20,031 nt of DNA. Source: Nemertoderma westbladi (taxonomy: Eukaryota > Xenacoelomorpha > Nemertodermatida > Nemertodermatidae). Below the pieces are notes generated by a model. The model searched no databases, had not been told where the DNA came from, and saw nothing but the letters and a program-made list of their open reading frames with translations. Below are positions 18,970-20,031 of the stretch, in pieces. Each line of letters starts with the position of its first letter. The first letter of the stretch is position 1. A program made the position numbers and the translations under genes. The stretch lies in NCBI GenBank assembly GCA_032718475.1, contig JAUCBJ010006198.1:1-20031 (forward strand), written 5' to 3'.

Positions 18970-18987
18970 CCCCCCCCCCCCCCCCCC
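18970..18987 (+). repeat. C18 homopolymer preceded by C6T
   Basis: C6-T-C18 runs from 18963 to 18987, within 75 bp of the stop codon of the minus-strand gene. The transcript would therefore carry a G-run in its 3' UTR. Confidence 0.9.
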
Positions 18988-19059
18988 TTACTCTGCGTAG
19001 GTGCGCAATAGTCCAGTTCGAAATAATAATAGTTGGCTACAGTAAGTGGATGAATAAAA

Positions 19060-20031
19060 TTATAGTTCCCCATCTTCCTTAAGTTTCTGAGATGGTGGCT
19101 TTGGACTGGGGCTTCTTCTCGCTTTAGCAGGTCCTCTCCAAGCCTGCCGCTCCCTTTCCTTTTTCATTTCATCTGCTTCCTTCTGCATTTTCAACATGTA
19201 GACTTCAATTTCCATATCTTCCTTCACTTTCGCTGCCAGATCTTTCTCCCCTGCTTTTGTCAGTTTCTTGATAAGGTACTCCTGTACGTCAACGGTGGTT
19301 CTTTGTCCCGGGTAGACGTCTCTGCTGCCGCCGTTAGCGAACCACATGATGGTGGGATATCCATTGACTTCCGCCGTCACACAGACGTCGTTGTCAGTGG
19401 TGCAGTCAACCTCCGAGACGAATATCTTATCGGAAGTCGCAAACTTCCCCGCCAATTCCTGCCACATGGCGGCCATCTCTTGACAGTGCGGACACCAAGG
19501 CGCAAAGAACTTCACCAAATGATAACCTTTCTTGATGAAATTTTTGTAAGTGAATTCAGTAAGTTTGTAGAGACCATTCTTCTCCACAACAGCCATTTCA
19601 TCTTCTTCCTCCTCATCTTCATCTTCTTCTGTTTGATCAGTTATCGGATCGTCTTCTATATTGCCTGTGGCTTCTTCCAATGCAGCTTTCTTAGCTTCAG
19701 CTTCTTTCGCCTCAGCTAAACCAGCCAACGTATCATCAAGAAACTTAACGAGAGCATCGAATGTGCGAGCTCCGTTGTATTTAATAGCATCTTCGCTGGT
19801 TCCGTCAGCAGCGAGGAATAGTTTCAATGTTGGGTAACTCCGGATTCCGTAACTAGCGCATACCTCAGTGTCTTTAGTGCAATCAGTATTAGCTATTATG
19901 ACTGGACTGTCTTCCGTGTTCTTCTTTTCTGCTAGTTTTTGCCAGGTGGGTGCCAGGTTCTTACAATGACCGCACCACGGCGCATAAAACATAACGAAAT
20001 GATGAGATTCTTGAAGTGATTCGTTAAAGTT
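19060..20031 (-). CDS. ER thioredoxin-domain protein (TXNDC5/ERp46-like), C-terminal 323 residues, 5' end cut by window
   Basis: The frame is open to the window edge (NFNESLQESHHFV precedes the first internal Met), so the protein starts outside. Domain 1 has YAPWCGHCKNLAPTW with the CGHC site at residues 20-23 and a cis-Pro in RSYPT (~67). A Lys/Glu/Ala-rich linker and an acidic run (~126-145) follow. Domain 2 has NGLYKLTEFTYKNF, then FFAPWCPHCQEM with the CPHC site at 180-183 and cis-Pro in GYPT (~226). Residues ~258-323 form a charged helical tail ending RRSPSPKPPSQKLKEDGEL. Family role: thiol-disulfide exchange in the ER. GLYxL before KFFAPWC and the CGHC domain resemble TXNDC5; CPHC is also known from PDIA5. 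The terminal DGEL departs from the usual K/HDEL retrieval signal. The 972 bp contain no intron, which could mean one large terminal exon or a retrocopy; no poly(A) tract follows the stop. Confidence 0.85.
   Translation of the reverse strand, partial: NFNESLQESHHFVMFYAPWCGHCKNLAPTWQKLAEKKNTEDSPVIIANTDCTKDTEVCASYGIRSYPTLKLFLAADGTSEDAIKYNGARTFDALVKFLDDTLAGLAEAKEAEAKKAALEEATGNIEDDPITDQTEEDEDEEEEDEMAVVEKNGLYKLTEFTYKNFIKKGYHLVKFFAPWCPHCQEMAAMWQELAGKFATSDKIFVSEVDCTTDNDVCVTAEVNGYPTIMWFANGGSRDVYPGQRTTVDVQEYLIKKLTKAGEKDLAAKVKEDMEIEVYMLKMQKEADEMKKERERQAWRGPAKARRSPSPKPPSQKLKEDGEL

Larger units (their letters stand above)
18214..19059. other. Intergenic stretch downstream of the thioredoxin-domain gene
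   Basis: The DNA is AT-rich with two long C runs and a diverged direct repeat. It must contain the 3' UTR of the minus-strand gene. No AATAAA or ATTAAA was seen on the minus strand close to its stop codon; the nearest I noticed is around 17855. I see no other gene. Confidence 0.5.

Noticed and set aside
1-20031. tRNA, rRNA or other classical structured RNA genes
   Set aside because: I looked for T-loop-type GTTCRA boxes in a cloverleaf context and found none convincing; a dedicated covariance search could not be run.

Overview
The window is animal genomic DNA. It holds spliced coding exons with GT-AG introns, AT-rich non-coding DNA, minisatellite and inverted-repeat sequence, and parts of two recognisable metazoan gene families. 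Nothing fixes the species. The compact introns and the non-vertebrate versions of both proteins suggest an invertebrate bilaterian, possibly marine (inference).

Layout. Positions 1-8157 (+ strand) carry the last five coding exons of a PDZRN3/PDZRN4-type gene (PDZ and RING-finger scaffold/E3 ligase): the end of PDZ1, a complete PDZ2 split across two exons, an acidic linker, a long low-complexity exon and the conserved family C-terminus ending in a class I PDZ-binding motif. Its 3' UTR probably runs to about 9.7 kb, where three poly(A)-signal-like hexamers cluster. From 9.7 to 11.9 kb the DNA is AT-rich. It holds a ~226 bp palindromic MITE-like element and, just downstream, a 135-codon ORF of unknown function with an internal in-frame duplication and a possible poly(A) signal.

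Positions ~11.9-15.1 kb are one uninterrupted minisatellite of roughly 95-100 tandem units of ~33 bp. Several higher-order periods (132, 462, 722 and 105 bp) are superimposed, and unit-to-unit variation falls mostly at CpG sites. Positions 15.1-19.0 kb are gene-poor and full of inverted repeats: a ~360 bp foldback at the satellite edge, a pair of RFX-type X-box palindromes, and a 1.2 kb element with 74 bp terminal inverted repeats flanked by a 7 bp direct duplication. Nested inside that element is a second, inverted copy of the MITE-like sequence from 10.9-11.1 kb. Long poly(C) runs follow.

Positions 19060-20031 (- strand) encode the C-terminal 323 residues of an ER-type thioredoxin-domain protein with two CxxC domains (TXNDC5/ERp46-like, possibly PDIA5-like). 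It is convergent with the PDZRN3-type gene. The two genes have no evident functional link and are separated by a repeat-dominated ~11 kb spacer. The strongest novelty candidates are the CpG-decaying hierarchical minisatellite and the TIR/TSD element with the nested dispersed repeat. I did not find a clearly new multi-gene system.
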